The notes under the pieces were generated by a model. It saw only the letters and a program-made list of their open reading frames with translations, did no database searches and was not told where the DNA came from. The translations under genes and the position numbers were made by a program. From Crocinitomicaceae bacterium (GTDB lineage Bacteria; Bacteroidota; Bacteroidia; Flavobacteriales_D; Crocinitomicaceae): a stretch of DNA of 46,575 nucleotides. Location: the NCBI GenBank assembly GCA_021738405.1, contig JAIPCC010000009.1:1-46575 (forward strand), written 5' to 3'. Within the stretch, counting starts at the first letter, position 1. Each line of letters opens with the position of its first letter. This document shows, piece by piece, positions 14,107 through 22,728 of this stretch.

Positions 14107-15551
14107 TGCAGTCAGACGCTAAAAAAACGCTCGGTCTTCTCGATGCCACCTTATTGGTATCGGGCTCCATGATCGGTTCGGGTATCTTTATTGTTTCTAC
14201 ACTCATGCTGCGCGATATCGGGTCGCCAGCTTGGTTGTTGGTCTTGTGGGTACTCACAGGCCTGATCACTGTTTTTGCTGCGCTGAGCTACGGAGAACTC
14301 GCTGGCATGATGCCCAACGCAGGTGGGCAGTATGTGTATATCCAACGCGCTTATGGTAAAATGGCGTCTTTTCTCTACGGCTGGACTGTCTTTACGGTCA
14401 TTCAGACGGGCGTTATTGCAGCTGTAGCCGTAGCCTTTGCCAAATACACGGCCATATTTTTTCCGGAATTAAATGATGTAGTTTTCACAACCCCATTTTT
14501 GGCCGTGACCTGGGCCCAATTGCTCGCGATTGCCTCTGTAGTGTTCTTGACTTACTCGAACGCAAGAGGTGTACAAAACGGCAAAGTCATTCAGTTTGTA
14601 TTCACATTTGCGAAGCTCTTTGCTTTAGGCGCTTTAATTGTATTGGGAATTTATATCGGCCTGAAAACAGATGTTTTTGCACTCAATTTTAGCGATGCCT
14701 GGAAAGCCACCAAAACCGTTGTAAGCAATGACGGAGCTAAAGTTTTTCAGATCCCGCTTACTGGTTGGGCGCTCGTTGGGGCATTAGGTGCTACTATCAT
14801 CAACTCTTTGTTCTCTGCCGATGCTTGGAACAACGTTACTTTTATTGCGGGTGAAATCAAAGACCCTAAAAAGAACATCCCCAAGAGTTTGTTTTTTGGC
14901 ACTTTAATCGTCACTGTCATTTACATTTTAGCCAATATCGCTTACCTCGCTTTATTGCCAATTAACGGTAGTCCGGATGGGCTCAACCCAATTGATCAAG
15001 GAATGCTCTTTGCCAGTAATGACCGCGTTGGCGCTTCTGCAGCTTACGTGATCTTTGGCGACGCAGGCATTCTATTGATGGCAGGCCTCATTATGGTTTC
15101 GACTTTTGGTTGTAATAATGGTCTGGTATTAGCGGGTTCGCGTTTGTTCTACGCGATGTCTAAAGACGGGCTTTTCTTCAAAAGTGCTGCTCAGCTCAAT
15201 TCAAATGGAGTTCCGGCACGTGCACTCTGGATTCAATGCGCCTGGGCCAGTGCGCTCTGTTTGTCGGGTAAGTATGGCGATTTGCTCACTTATAGCACAT
15301 TTGCAAGTTTGTTGTTTTACATCATTACCATTTACGGCATTTTTAGACTTCGGAAGTTAGAGCCTGATACACCAAGGCCTTACAAAGCTTGGGGTTATCC
15401 TTACATTCCTGCACTTTACATCGTGCTCACACTCGCTATATGTGTCAATTTATTGATCTACGATTTCCGCAATGCGGGCATGGGCCTTTTTATTGTACTG
15501 CTCGGCATTCCGGTATATTACTTAATCGAGTCAAAAAGAAAGGTAGCTTAG
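14106..15551 (+). CDS. APC-family amino acid permease (second, different subgroup)
   Basis: 481 residues and about 12 membrane segments. Helix 1 has SGSMIGSGIFIVSTLML, and the next segment WLLVLWVLTGLITVFAALSYGELAGMMPNAGGQYVY is typical of the LAT/SteT-like APC branch (exchangers or importers of neutral amino acids). It is clearly distinct in sequence from the permease before it, so the pair is not a recent duplication. Translation is probably coupled to the upstream gene through TAATG. The substrate is unknown. Confidence 0.92.
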   Translation: MQSDAKKTLGLLDATLLVSGSMIGSGIFIVSTLMLRDIGSPAWLLVLWVLTGLITVFAALSYGELAGMMPNAGGQYVYIQRAYGKMASFLYGWTVFTVIQTGVIAAVAVAFAKYTAIFFPELNDVVFTTPFLAVTWAQLLAIASVVFLTYSNARGVQNGKVIQFVFTFAKLFALGALIVLGIYIGLKTDVFALNFSDAWKATKTVVSNDGAKVFQIPLTGWALVGALGATIINSLFSADAWNNVTFIAGEIKDPKKNIPKSLFFGTLIVTVIYILANIAYLALLPINGSPDGLNPIDQGMLFASNDRVGASAAYVIFGDAGILLMAGLIMVSTFGCNNGLVLAGSRLFYAMSKDGLFFKSAAQLNSNGVPARALWIQCAWASALCLSGKYGDLLTYSTFASLLFYIITIYGIFRLRKLEPDTPRPYKAWGYPYIPALYIVLTLAICVNLLIYDFRNAGMGLFIVLLGIPVYYLIESKRKVA

Positions 15552-15563
15552 CCAATAAGCCCA

Positions 15564-15585
15564 GTAAGTTCTCGTTGAGGCTTAC
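15564..15585 (+). promoter_or_regulatory. Hairpin abutting the start codon of the HhH gene
   Basis: GTAAG/CTTAC (5 bp) enclosing CTC/GAG (3 bp) around a GTT loop, ending on the base before the ATG at 15586. It could limit translation initiation or act as a weak terminator; there is no T-run. Confidence 0.3.
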
Positions 15586-16467
15586 ATGAAAAAACCATTT
15601 GTCATTTTTTCCAAGCGTTTAGAGCGCGGCACCATGCTATGGTTGTGTGTTTGTGTGGTGGTTATTTTTGCGCCTCGAATAGAGGCGTATTTTGTGAATC
15701 CAGACTTGAGCTACACCTGGCAGCACAAAATGGAGCAAAAAGTGCAGCGGGCTTTTCAAATGCCTTCGAAATCTACCGCTAGGCGTTCATATTCAAAGCT
15801 TTGGAAGCGCTGTAATCCAGCGGGTCTTACTGCGGCCGATTGGCAAAGGTTGGGCCTGAGTCCGAAGCAAGCTGCTTCCTTGCTGCGCTATAAAGATAAA
15901 TACGGGCTGCATTCGCTGTCTCAAATGCAACATATACGCGTACTGCCATCAGAATTGCTCAATCAAATCTCGGATTCCTTGTATTTTGAACCCACTCCAA
16001 GTGCTAAATCAAGCGTTGTAAATCAGGAAGAAAATGGCTTACCCGACAAAAGGCAAGAAACTAAGGGGCAATTCGGAAAGTTGGATATCAATTCAGCTAC
16101 TGAAGTGATGTTAGTGGCCTTACCGGGCCTTGGTGCATATTCCGCGGCAAAGATCATTGCTTATCGCGAGCGTTTAGGTGGGTTTTTAGCGCTTGATCAA
16201 CTGCAAGAAATTCAAGGGATTAAGCCAGAAATACTGCAAAAAGTACTGCCTTATTTGGTGCTAGAACAAGGCGTCAAACGCATGTCGATCAATGAAGTGA
16301 GCTACGAAACACTCAAACAACATCCGTATTTAACTTGGAATCAGGCCAATTCCATCATAAAAATGCGCAAACAAAAGGGTGCGTTTAAAGAAATAAATGA
16401 GCTCAAAGAATCGGTATTAATTGACGACGATACATACAAAAAACTCTTACCTTATGTATCTTTGTGA
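15586..16467 (+). CDS. Membrane-anchored helix-hairpin-helix (ComEA-like) protein
   Basis: 293 residues. An N-terminal membrane segment (about 18-31, MLWLCVCVVVIFAP) is followed by a basic linker and three related DNA-binding-type modules: a degenerate one near GLSPKQAASLLRYKDKYGL, a ComEA-type helix-hairpin-helix starting near residue 165 (LDINSATEVMLVALPGLG, then IIAYRERLGGF), and another starting near 232 (MSINEVSYETLKQHPYL, then IIKMRKQKGAF). ComEA-like proteins bind DNA at the cell surface during natural uptake. No comEC or pilus genes are nearby, so competence is only a possibility. Its last codons contain the promoter of apt. Confidence 0.85.
   Translation: MKKPFVIFSKRLERGTMLWLCVCVVVIFAPRIEAYFVNPDLSYTWQHKMEQKVQRAFQMPSKSTARRSYSKLWKRCNPAGLTAADWQRLGLSPKQAASLLRYKDKYGLHSLSQMQHIRVLPSELLNQISDSLYFEPTPSAKSSVVNQEENGLPDKRQETKGQFGKLDINSATEVMLVALPGLGAYSAAKIIAYRERLGGFLALDQLQEIQGIKPEILQKVLPYLVLEQGVKRMSINEVSYETLKQHPYLTWNQANSIIKMRKQKGAFKEINELKESVLIDDDTYKKLLPYVSL
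16457..16464 (+). promoter_or_regulatory. -7 element for apt (leaderless spacing)
   Basis: A perfect TATCTTTG inside the last codons of the HhH gene, then TGAC and the apt ATG at 16469. The stop codon TGA of the upstream gene lies between promoter and start. No clear -33. Confidence 0.55.
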
Positions 16468-16468
16468 C

Positions 16469-16999
16469 ATGACAATCCACGAACAACTCAAAGCGGTCAT
16501 CCGCGATGTGCCCGATTTTCCGAAGCCAGGCATCCTCTTCAAGGATATTTCAACTATTATGCTCAGTCCGGAAGTATCTAATGCGGTCCTCGATCATTTG
16601 GTTGCTCAGTACAAAGATGCTGGGCTTGATGCCATTGCAGGTATTGAAAGCCGAGGCTTTCTTTTTGGCTATCCGTTGGCCATGCGTTTAGGCTTACCTT
16701 TTGTACTGATTCGCAAAGAAGGCAAACTTCCATATGACAAAATCAAACATGCCTACAACTTAGAATACGGCTCGGCAGTCATTGAAATGCACACCGATGC
16801 CATCAAGGTAGGGCAGCGCGTCCTGATCCACGACGACCTACTCGCAACGGGCGGATCTGCTGCGGCAGCGGCTACGCTCATTGAAAAAAGCGGTGGGGTA
16901 GTGGCAGGCTTTGACTTCTTAGTGGCACTTGATTTTTTAAATGGCGCTGAGCACCTCGCCAAATTCAGCGAGCAAATGAACGCCATTGTTCATTATTAA
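16469..16999 (+). CDS. apt: Adenine phosphoribosyltransferase
   Basis: Salvages adenine to AMP using PRPP in the cytosol. The 176-residue length and sequence are typical: PDFPKPGILFKDIS near the N-terminus, GIESRGFLFG for purine binding, and the PRPP loop VLIHDDLLATGGSA (residues 118-131) with its paired Asp. I start at the ATG at 16469 because the family begins just before IRDVPDFPKPG and a TATCTTTG sits four bases upstream; a longer frame from 16421 would overlap the previous gene by 47 bases and adds nothing family-like. Confidence 0.97.
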   Translation: MTIHEQLKAVIRDVPDFPKPGILFKDISTIMLSPEVSNAVLDHLVAQYKDAGLDAIAGIESRGFLFGYPLAMRLGLPFVLIRKEGKLPYDKIKHAYNLEYGSAVIEMHTDAIKVGQRVLIHDDLLATGGSAAAAATLIEKSGGVVAGFDFLVALDFLNGAEHLAKFSEQMNAIVHY

Positions 17000-17069
17000 C
17001 TTGAGTACATGACCTAACTTCATCACCGCATATTTCATCAACAAACAACAACAATCATCAATCAACAAC

Positions 17070-18209
17070 ATGAGTAACTATTTTACTGAACAACAGCAGC
17101 TCCTGGCCCAAATGGTACGGGACTTCGCGGAGCGAGAAATCCGCCCTCAAATGAAACACTGGGATGACCACGAAATTTTCCCGATCGAGGTCATGAAAAA
17201 AATGGGTGAGCTCGGTTTGCTCGGTATTTTCATCCCCGAACAATACGGCGGATCCGGTTTTGGCTACAATGAATACGCTACGGTCCTGATGGAACTCGGC
17301 AAGGTTTGCGGAGGCGTTGGCCTCAGTGTGGCTGCACACAACTCGCTTTGCACCGGCCACATCTATTACCACGGTTCAGAGGCTCAAAAACAAAAATATT
17401 TACCCAAATTAGCAAGCGGTGAGTGGATCGGCGCTTGGGGCCTTACCGAAGCCAATACCGGCTCTGACGCCATGCGCATGAAAGCTACAGCAGTTTTAGA
17501 TGGCGATCATTGGGTTTTGAACGGTTCCAAAAACTGGATCACGCACGGGCTTTCAGGCGATGTAGCCGTTGTACTGATTCGCACGGGCGAACTCCTCGAT
17601 AGCAAAGGTATTACTGCATTTATTGTAGAGAAAGGCACACCGGGCTTTTCAGCCGTTAAAATCAAAGATAAATTAGGCGTGCGCGCAAGTGAAACCGCCG
17701 AGCTTATTTTTGACAACGTACGCATCCCCAAAGACAACGTGCTAGGCGAGGTGGGGCAGGGCTTTGTACAAGCCATGCAAATTCTAGATGGCGGTCGTAT
17801 CTCTATTGCCTCCTTGAGCTGTGGTATTGCCAGAGGCGCATTTGAAGCTTCTGTTAAATACGCCAAAGAACGCGAGCAATTTGGTCAGCCTATTGCCCAT
17901 TTTCAAGCGATTGCCTTCAAATTGGCCGACATGGCGACACAAATAGAAGCCGCCGAACTCCTTACTTTTCAGGCAGCTGCTAAGAAAGACGCCAAGTTGC
18001 CTGTCACCAAAGAGGGCGCTTTTGCCAAATACTTTGCCTCAGAGGTTTCGGTCAAGTGTGGCAATGAAGCCGTTCAAATTATGGGGGGTTATGGCTACAC
18101 CAAAGAATATCCTGCAGAGAAATTTCTACGCGACTCCAAACTCATGACCATTGGAGAGGGCACGTCTGAAATCCAAAAGTTGGTTATTTCTAGAGAAATA
18201 TTGAAATAA
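17070..18209 (+). CDS. Acyl-CoA dehydrogenase
   Basis: FAD enzyme oxidising an acyl-CoA to the trans-2-enoyl-CoA. 379 residues with the three family domains. [12 protein letters not shown] is the FAD/substrate signature in the middle beta domain. [19 protein letters not shown] and IGEGTSEIQ close the C-terminal helical domain, with the catalytic base Glu363 in GEGTSEIQ, as in short-chain and branched-chain enzymes. Chain-length preference cannot be stated. It is preceded by a 70-base gap whose last 34 bases are almost only C and A with repeated CAA triplets, giving an unstructured leader. No other fatty-acid oxidation gene is adjacent. Confidence 0.94.
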   Translation: MSNYFTEQQQLLAQMVRDFAEREIRPQMKHWDDHEIFPIEVMKKMGELGLLGIFIPEQYGGSGFGYNEYATVLMELGKVCGGVGLSVAAHNSLCTGHIYYHGSEAQKQKYLPKLASGEWIGAWGLTEANTGSDAMRMKATAVLDGDHWVLNGSKNWITHGLSGDVAVVLIRTGELLDSKGITAFIVEKGTPGFSAVKIKDKLGVRASETAELIFDNVRIPKDNVLGEVGQGFVQAMQILDGGRISIASLSCGIARGAFEASVKYAKEREQFGQPIAHFQAIAFKLADMATQIEAAELLTFQAAAKKDAKLPVTKEGAFAKYFASEVSVKCGNEAVQIMGGYGYTKEYPAEKFLRDSKLMTIGEGTSEIQKLVISREILK

Positions 18210-18211
18210 TT

Positions 18212-18242
18212 TTTGTAGAATTGAATTTCTCTCGTATCTTTG
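18212..18242 (+). promoter_or_regulatory. Consensus promoter for rpsU
   Basis: TTTG (18212-18215), exactly 19 bases, then TATCTTTG (18235-18242): a perfect match to the Bacteroidota sigma-ABfr promoter. It is the strongest promoter I can read in the window. Confidence 0.8.
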
Positions 18243-18275
18243 CGACCCTAGTTTATAACAAAGAAATTAAAGCAT

Positions 18276-18467
18276 ATGTTGATCATTCCAATTAAAGAAG
18301 GCGAGAACATCGAACGCGCATTGAAGAAGTACAAGAAAAAGTACGAGAAAACCAATGTAATGAAACAATTGCGTGCCCGAAGAGAATTCGTGAAGCCGTC
18401 TATTTCTAATCGCCAGGAAGTGATTCGCGCAGCTTACAAACAAAGAATGCAAAGTCAGCAATTGTAA
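18276..18467 (+). CDS. rpsU: 30S ribosomal protein S21
   Basis: 63 residues, basic, with the S21 pattern (MLIIPIKEGENIERALKKYKKKYEK, then LRARREF, KPS, RR/RQ). S21 binds the 30S platform near the 3' end of 16S rRNA and aids initiation. The gene has a consensus promoter and is closed by a strong UUCG-loop terminator, so it is a monocistronic, probably highly expressed unit. In Bacteroidota S21 has been linked to the general absence of Shine-Dalgarno use (established knowledge in outline). Confidence 0.97.
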   Translation: MLIIPIKEGENIERALKKYKKKYEKTNVMKQLRARREFVKPSISNRQEVIRAAYKQRMQSQQL

Positions 18468-18491
18468 CCATTTGCTACAAAATACGTATGG

Positions 18492-18515
18492 AAAGGAGCT
18501 TCGGCTCCTTTTTTT
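18492..18515 (+). terminator. Intrinsic terminator with UUCG loop after rpsU
   Basis: AAAGGAGC and GCTCCTTT form an 8-bp stem closed by TTCG, and the T-run continues to 18515. The xerC ATG is the very next base. Confidence 0.9.
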
Positions 18516-19394
18516 ATGCTCCAAGAATTCGACAATTATTTACGCCAAGAGAAACGCTACTCAGCTCATACCTGTTTAGCCTATCTACAGGACCTCCAGC
18601 AGTTCAGCGCTTTTGCAGGCTGCGCAGTGCTTTCCGATTGGCAAGAGCAGAATAGTGCCATCATCAGAGGCTGGATGGTATCGCTGCTCGAACAAGGCCT
18701 GAGCAAGCGGACGGTCAATCGCAAACTTGCCGCCTTGCGCACCTTTTTCAAGTGGTTGCGCAAAGAGGGTAGGCTCGCCGAAAATCCCATGACACGCATT
18801 CAAGGCCCCAAAGGCGAAAAACGCTTGCCAGTTTTTGTCAAAGAATCTGAACTCGCTGCGCAGAAAGTAAGCGCGCTTTTCAGCACAGATTTTGAAGGCC
18901 TGCGCAACCAACTCATCGTAGAGCTCTTTTATCAAACGGGCATGCGTCTGTCTGAGCTCATCGACCTCAAAGAAGCTGCAGTCAATGCGCAGCACCTCAA
19001 GGTTTTGGGTAAGCGCAACAAAGAGCGCCTCATTCCTATTGCCCCTGAACTCACTATTAAAATCAATCAATACCGCGCGGCAAAACAAGCCCTGAGCCTC
19101 GACCACCCCAATTTGTTGGTGCGCCGAAACGGAGCGGCGTTGTATCCGCAACTCGTTTATCGCCTCGTTAGAGAAGTACTCGGCACCTTGAGCGGTGTAG
19201 AGAAGCGCAGCCCCCATGTCTTGCGTCATACTTTTGCCACACATATGCTCAATAATGGCGCTGGCCTCGAGACCCTCAAAGACCTGCTCGGCCACGCTAA
19301 TTTATCGGCCACGCAAGTCTATACACACAATTCATTTGCCCAATTGCGCAAGGCTTATGGAAGCGCACATCCAAGAGCACTGAAATCACAGTAA
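18516..19394 (+). CDS. xerC: Tyrosine recombinase XerC/XerD family
   Basis: Site-specific recombinase expected to resolve chromosome dimers at dif during division. 292 residues: an N-terminal SAM-like core-binding domain (about 1-85) and a C-terminal catalytic domain. Catalytic residues are visible: Arg144 (GMRLSEL), His234 and Arg237 (HVLRH), His260 (LGHANL) and Tyr269 (VYTH). Length and motifs fit the housekeeping Xer type rather than a mobile-element integrase. The start directly abuts the rpsU terminator, and no promoter is evident between, so expression may rely on read-through. Confidence 0.92.
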   Translation: MLQEFDNYLRQEKRYSAHTCLAYLQDLQQFSAFAGCAVLSDWQEQNSAIIRGWMVSLLEQGLSKRTVNRKLAALRTFFKWLRKEGRLAENPMTRIQGPKGEKRLPVFVKESELAAQKVSALFSTDFEGLRNQLIVELFYQTGMRLSELIDLKEAAVNAQHLKVLGKRNKERLIPIAPELTIKINQYRAAKQALSLDHPNLLVRRNGAALYPQLVYRLVREVLGTLSGVEKRSPHVLRHTFATHMLNNGAGLETLKDLLGHANLSATQVYTHNSFAQLRKAYGSAHPRALKSQ

Positions 19395-19421
19395 TTTAAT
19401 AGGCAAAGCGCTGAAATTGCC

Positions 19422-19429
19422 TATCTTTG
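19422..19429 (+). promoter_or_regulatory. -7 element for the PfkB kinase gene
   Basis: A perfect TATCTTTG, 17 bases before the ATG at 19447, downstream of the xerC stop. No convincing -33. It would serve the kinase/DUF349/membrane-protein operon. Confidence 0.5.
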
Positions 19430-19446
19430 CGGCACAATTTAGAACT

Positions 19447-20367
19447 ATGAATTTAGCAGCAGTTGGTAGTGTCGCGTTCGATGCCATTGAAACACCCTTC
19501 GGGAAAACTGACAAAATCGTTGGTGGCGCGGGCTCTTATATCGCCTTGGCATCCTCTTTCTTTGTTAAAGAACAGAGTCTGATTTCTGTTGTCGGTGGAG
19601 ATTTCCCCCAAGAGTTCCTCTCTTTATTAGAAGCAAAAGGGGTAGATATCACCGGAATTGAAGTCAAACAAGACGAAAAAACCTTTTTCTGGTCGGGTCG
19701 TTACCACACCGATATGAATTCGCGCGATACCCTCGTTACCGAACTCAATGTGCTTGCCGATTTTGCGCCAGTGGTACCAGCGCATGCTCAAAATGCTGCG
19801 TTCTTGATGCTCGGCAACTTGAGCCCTGCGGTTCAGTTGTCTGTAATCAAGCAAATGACTACTCGTCCAAAGCTCATCGCTATGGATACCATGAATTTCT
19901 GGATGGATATCGCACTAGACGACCTCAAAGAAACAATCAAACATATTGACATCCTGATCATCAACGACGAAGAAGCGCGCCAGCTTTCAGGTGTTTACTC
20001 GCTGCGCAAAGCGGCCGGAATTATCCGCGCAATGGGCCCGTCTATCCTCATCATCAAAAAAGGCGAACACGGCGCGTTGTTGTTCCACGAAGCAAACGTT
20101 TTTTATGCCCCTGCACTTCCCTTAGAAGAAGTATTTGATCCAACCGGAGCCGGAGACACCTTTGCCGGAGGGTTCATGGGCTACCTCGCCGCTGCACCAA
20201 ACCTAGATTTCGAAACCATGAAACGCGCTATTATTGCAGGCTCTGCACTTGCTTCATTCTGTGTGGAGAAGTTTGGAACCGAGCGTTTACTCGAAATCAA
20301 TCAAGAAGACTTACACAAGCGCATGCAAGAATTTGTCGCTTTATCTACCTTTCAACTGGAAGCCTAA
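19447..20367 (+). CDS. PfkB-family sugar or nucleoside kinase
   Basis: 306 residues from the ATG at 19447, chosen because it begins the Rossmann strand MNLAAVGSVAFDAIETP and follows a -7 element. The ribokinase fold is supported by GGAGSYIALASSFF near the N-terminus and by the C-terminal signature DPTGAGDTFAGGFMGYLA, in which the Asp of GAGD is the catalytic base. In Bacteroidota this subgroup is usually annotated as PfkB-family carbohydrate kinase or adenosine-kinase-like; the substrate is not certain. It overlaps the DUF349 gene by one base (TAATG). Confidence 0.9.
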   Translation: MNLAAVGSVAFDAIETPFGKTDKIVGGAGSYIALASSFFVKEQSLISVVGGDFPQEFLSLLEAKGVDITGIEVKQDEKTFFWSGRYHTDMNSRDTLVTELNVLADFAPVVPAHAQNAAFLMLGNLSPAVQLSVIKQMTTRPKLIAMDTMNFWMDIALDDLKETIKHIDILIINDEEARQLSGVYSLRKAAGIIRAMGPSILIIKKGEHGALLFHEANVFYAPALPLEEVFDPTGAGDTFAGGFMGYLAAAPNLDFETMKRAIIAGSALASFCVEKFGTERLLEINQEDLHKRMQEFVALSTFQLEA

Positions 20368-22076
20368 TGGAATTACAGCACTACACCGAACAAATTGTGG
20401 CTTTGAGCCAGCAAGAAGACCTTTTGCAATTAGGCCGCACCGCCAGTGAGCACAAGCAGCATTTTGAAGATCTTTTGATTGAACTCGAACGCCAAGAGCA
20501 AGTCAAGCGACTAGAAGCAGCCGATCAAGGCCAGACCTACGAAGAGATCGACTACAAGCCGCAAAAAGAAGCTTTTTTTGAAGCCTTCAATGAATTTGTA
20601 ACCAAGCGCAAAGCACAACAACAGCTTCAGCAGACCCTCGAGACACAAAACCTCAAACTCAAAAGAGACCTCATTACACGGCTCAAAGAAGTCATAGACA
20701 ACGAAGAGAAAATCGGCACTGCTTTTCAGGCCTACAAAGAAATTCACGAGACCTGGAAAAAAATCGGCGCCATTCCGCGCGAGCAGCGCGAAACCATTCA
20801 AAAGGAATACTCGCGTTTGCTAGAAATCTTCTTTTATAACATTAAGATTTACAAAGAGCTCAAAGAACACGACTACCGTCGCAACAAACAACTCAAAGAA
20901 GACCTGATTTTCAAGCTCAAGCAGTTGCGCGTGACCTCACTCGAACAGCGCGACCTCGAAGCGCAGCTTCATGTGCTTCAAGACGAATGGGAAGAAATCG
21001 GCCCGGTTCAAAACGAAGATTGGGAGCTCATGAAAACTGCCTATTGGGAAGCCGTGCGCAGCATCTACGACAAAATCAACGAACACTACGAAGCCCAAAG
21101 ACAAGTTCTTAAAGCCAACATAGATGCCAAGAAAAAACTGGTTGCCGATCTAGCTGAGCGCTTGAAAGAAGCCGACCAATGGAACAACTTCAAGCACTGG
21201 GAAACCCAAACTGCTTTTGTCCTCGATTTACAGGCCCAATGGAAAACAATCGGTTCTGGAAGCCGCAAAGAGAACGAAGCCATTTACCAAGCTTTTAGAG
21301 CGCAGTGCGACGAATTCTTTGCTGCTAAAAAGAACTTCTCCAAGGAGATAGATGCTGCAAGTCAAGAGATTGTCACTAAGAAAAAAGGCCTCATCGAAAA
21401 AGCACAAGCCTTGAGTAGCTCTACAGACTGGAAAAACACCGCCGATCAACTCAAGAAACTCCAAAAACAGTGGCAAGATTTCGGCTCTGCAGGTCAGCGC
21501 TACGAAAACAAACTCTGGAAAGATTTTAGAGCGGCTTGTAACGGATTTTTCGATGCGCGCCAAGCACATTTTGAAGGGCAAGATGCAGAAAATACCGAAA
21601 ACCTCACTGCGAAGCTCGCCTTAATCGAAACGCTCAATCAGTTTGCCTTGCCTACAGACAAGCAAGCTGCATTGGCACAATTGCGCGATTTTCAGCAACA
21701 ATTCAACGCAATTGGTCAGGTAGGACTCAAAGAAAGACAAAACGTCTATACAGCGTTCAAAACACGCATGGATGAGCTTTACAAAGACCTCAAACTCGAA
21801 GGGCAAGAAAAAGAACGCATTTTCTTTCAAGCGAAACTCGAAGGCTTATTGGCTTCGCCAGACAAACAACGCCTTTTGCAGTCAGAACGCCAAGAAATCC
21901 GCAAGCAAATCGACTTCCTACAAAAAGATATTTTCACGCTAGAAAACAACCTCGGATTCTTCGCGCGCTCCAAAGGCGCAGACCAACTTCGCCTCGATGT
22001 TCAGAAAAAAGTCGAAGCAGCGCAAGAAAAAATCCAAGGCCTGAAAGCCAAGCTCAAACTCATTCCGAATGAATAG
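20367..22076 (+). CDS. DUF349-repeat, coiled-coil protein
   Basis: 569 residues, highly charged and almost entirely helical, rich in Glu, Lys and Gln. Several DUF349 repeats of about 70 residues are visible by their W-K-x-I-G or W-x-x-x-G core: TWKKIGAIPREQ, EWEEIGPVQNED, QWKTIGSGSRKEN, QWQDFGSAGQRYE and QFNAIGQVGLKER. DUF349 proteins are widespread in Bacteroidota and Actinobacteria and poorly understood. No catalytic motif or signal is seen. It is coupled to the kinase upstream and overlaps the membrane-protein gene by eight bases downstream. Confidence 0.9.
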   Translation: MELQHYTEQIVALSQQEDLLQLGRTASEHKQHFEDLLIELERQEQVKRLEAADQGQTYEEIDYKPQKEAFFEAFNEFVTKRKAQQQLQQTLETQNLKLKRDLITRLKEVIDNEEKIGTAFQAYKEIHETWKKIGAIPREQRETIQKEYSRLLEIFFYNIKIYKELKEHDYRRNKQLKEDLIFKLKQLRVTSLEQRDLEAQLHVLQDEWEEIGPVQNEDWELMKTAYWEAVRSIYDKINEHYEAQRQVLKANIDAKKKLVADLAERLKEADQWNNFKHWETQTAFVLDLQAQWKTIGSGSRKENEAIYQAFRAQCDEFFAAKKNFSKEIDAASQEIVTKKKGLIEKAQALSSSTDWKNTADQLKKLQKQWQDFGSAGQRYENKLWKDFRAACNGFFDARQAHFEGQDAENTENLTAKLALIETLNQFALPTDKQAALAQLRDFQQQFNAIGQVGLKERQNVYTAFKTRMDELYKDLKLEGQEKERIFFQAKLEGLLASPDKQRLLQSERQEIRKQIDFLQKDIFTLENNLGFFARSKGADQLRLDVQKKVEAAQEKIQGLKAKLKLIPNE

Positions 22077-22728
22077 CTTCATCAATTTAATTTTGCTCGT
22101 CTTGAGCTTTCCAGCGCTCTTGTTTTCTGTTTTTGTGGGCTTTGATCTCCCTATTGACTTTCTAAACACCACTGGTAAGCGACTTCCCTACAGCAATGAA
22201 GTTTACCTTGTTTTGGGCTTGATCCTCTTGATCATCGGCCTTAGACGCACGATCCGCCGCTGGATGGGCGTATCAATGGTCAAGCAAGTCGGCAAATTTG
22301 TCTGGAACGAACCCATCAGTAAAGAGCGTCGCTTGCGCGTGTTTGTTTACAATTCGATAGAAGGTGTGGTCTTTTTGAGCCTTGCTTTTGCCCATTGGTT
22401 TTTGACGCCATCCGCTGTTTTTGTGCTGCTGGTTTACCTCATTTTAGCGCTTGACTCCTTTCTTTTTGTCCTGATCAATCAGGCAAATTTTAGGGTGGGC
22501 CTGAGCTCAAAAGCCATTCTTGTTGCAGACAGAGAAGTCTTGCTTATTTATCTAAATGGACTCAGAAAGGTATCCGTTAGCCAGCAGACAGTTTACTTTG
22601 ACTACAGCGAAAACCTCCAACTTTCTTTTCCGCTTGATTGCATCGAAGAACCGCAAAAAACCAACTTCTTTGCGGCCTTAGAAGGTCAAATAGACCGCGA
22701 TCGCGTGCTATTTCAGCACACAAAATAG
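22069..22728 (+). CDS. Integral membrane protein of unknown function
   Basis: 219 residues. About four hydrophobic segments (near 5-25, 45-62, 100-118 and 120-142) are followed by a soluble C-terminal part (about 150-219) with alternating beta-type residues, possibly PH-like. An acidic-basic loop with RRTIRRWMGV lies between segments two and three. I do not recognise the family. The start lies inside the end of the DUF349 gene (ATGAATAG), so its translation probably depends on that gene. Its last 18 bases hold the likely -33 element of the glycosyltransferase gene. Confidence 0.8.
   Translation: MNSFINLILLVLSFPALLFSVFVGFDLPIDFLNTTGKRLPYSNEVYLVLGLILLIIGLRRTIRRWMGVSMVKQVGKFVWNEPISKERRLRVFVYNSIEGVVFLSLAFAHWFLTPSAVFVLLVYLILALDSFLFVLINQANFRVGLSSKAILVADREVLLIYLNGLRKVSVSQQTVYFDYSENLQLSFPLDCIEEPQKTNFFAALEGQIDRDRVLFQHTK

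Noticed and set aside
17058-17372. Open frame on the minus strand near the acyl-CoA dehydrogenase start
   Set aside because: Antisense to a certain gene with no supporting features.
18585-19295. Open frame of 236 aa on the minus strand
   Set aside because: It lies fully inside xerC, where all catalytic residues are present on the other strand.
18516-19394. xerC as an integrase of a mobile element
   Set aside because: Length, motifs and position beside rpsU fit the housekeeping Xer type; no attachment repeats or cargo genes are seen.
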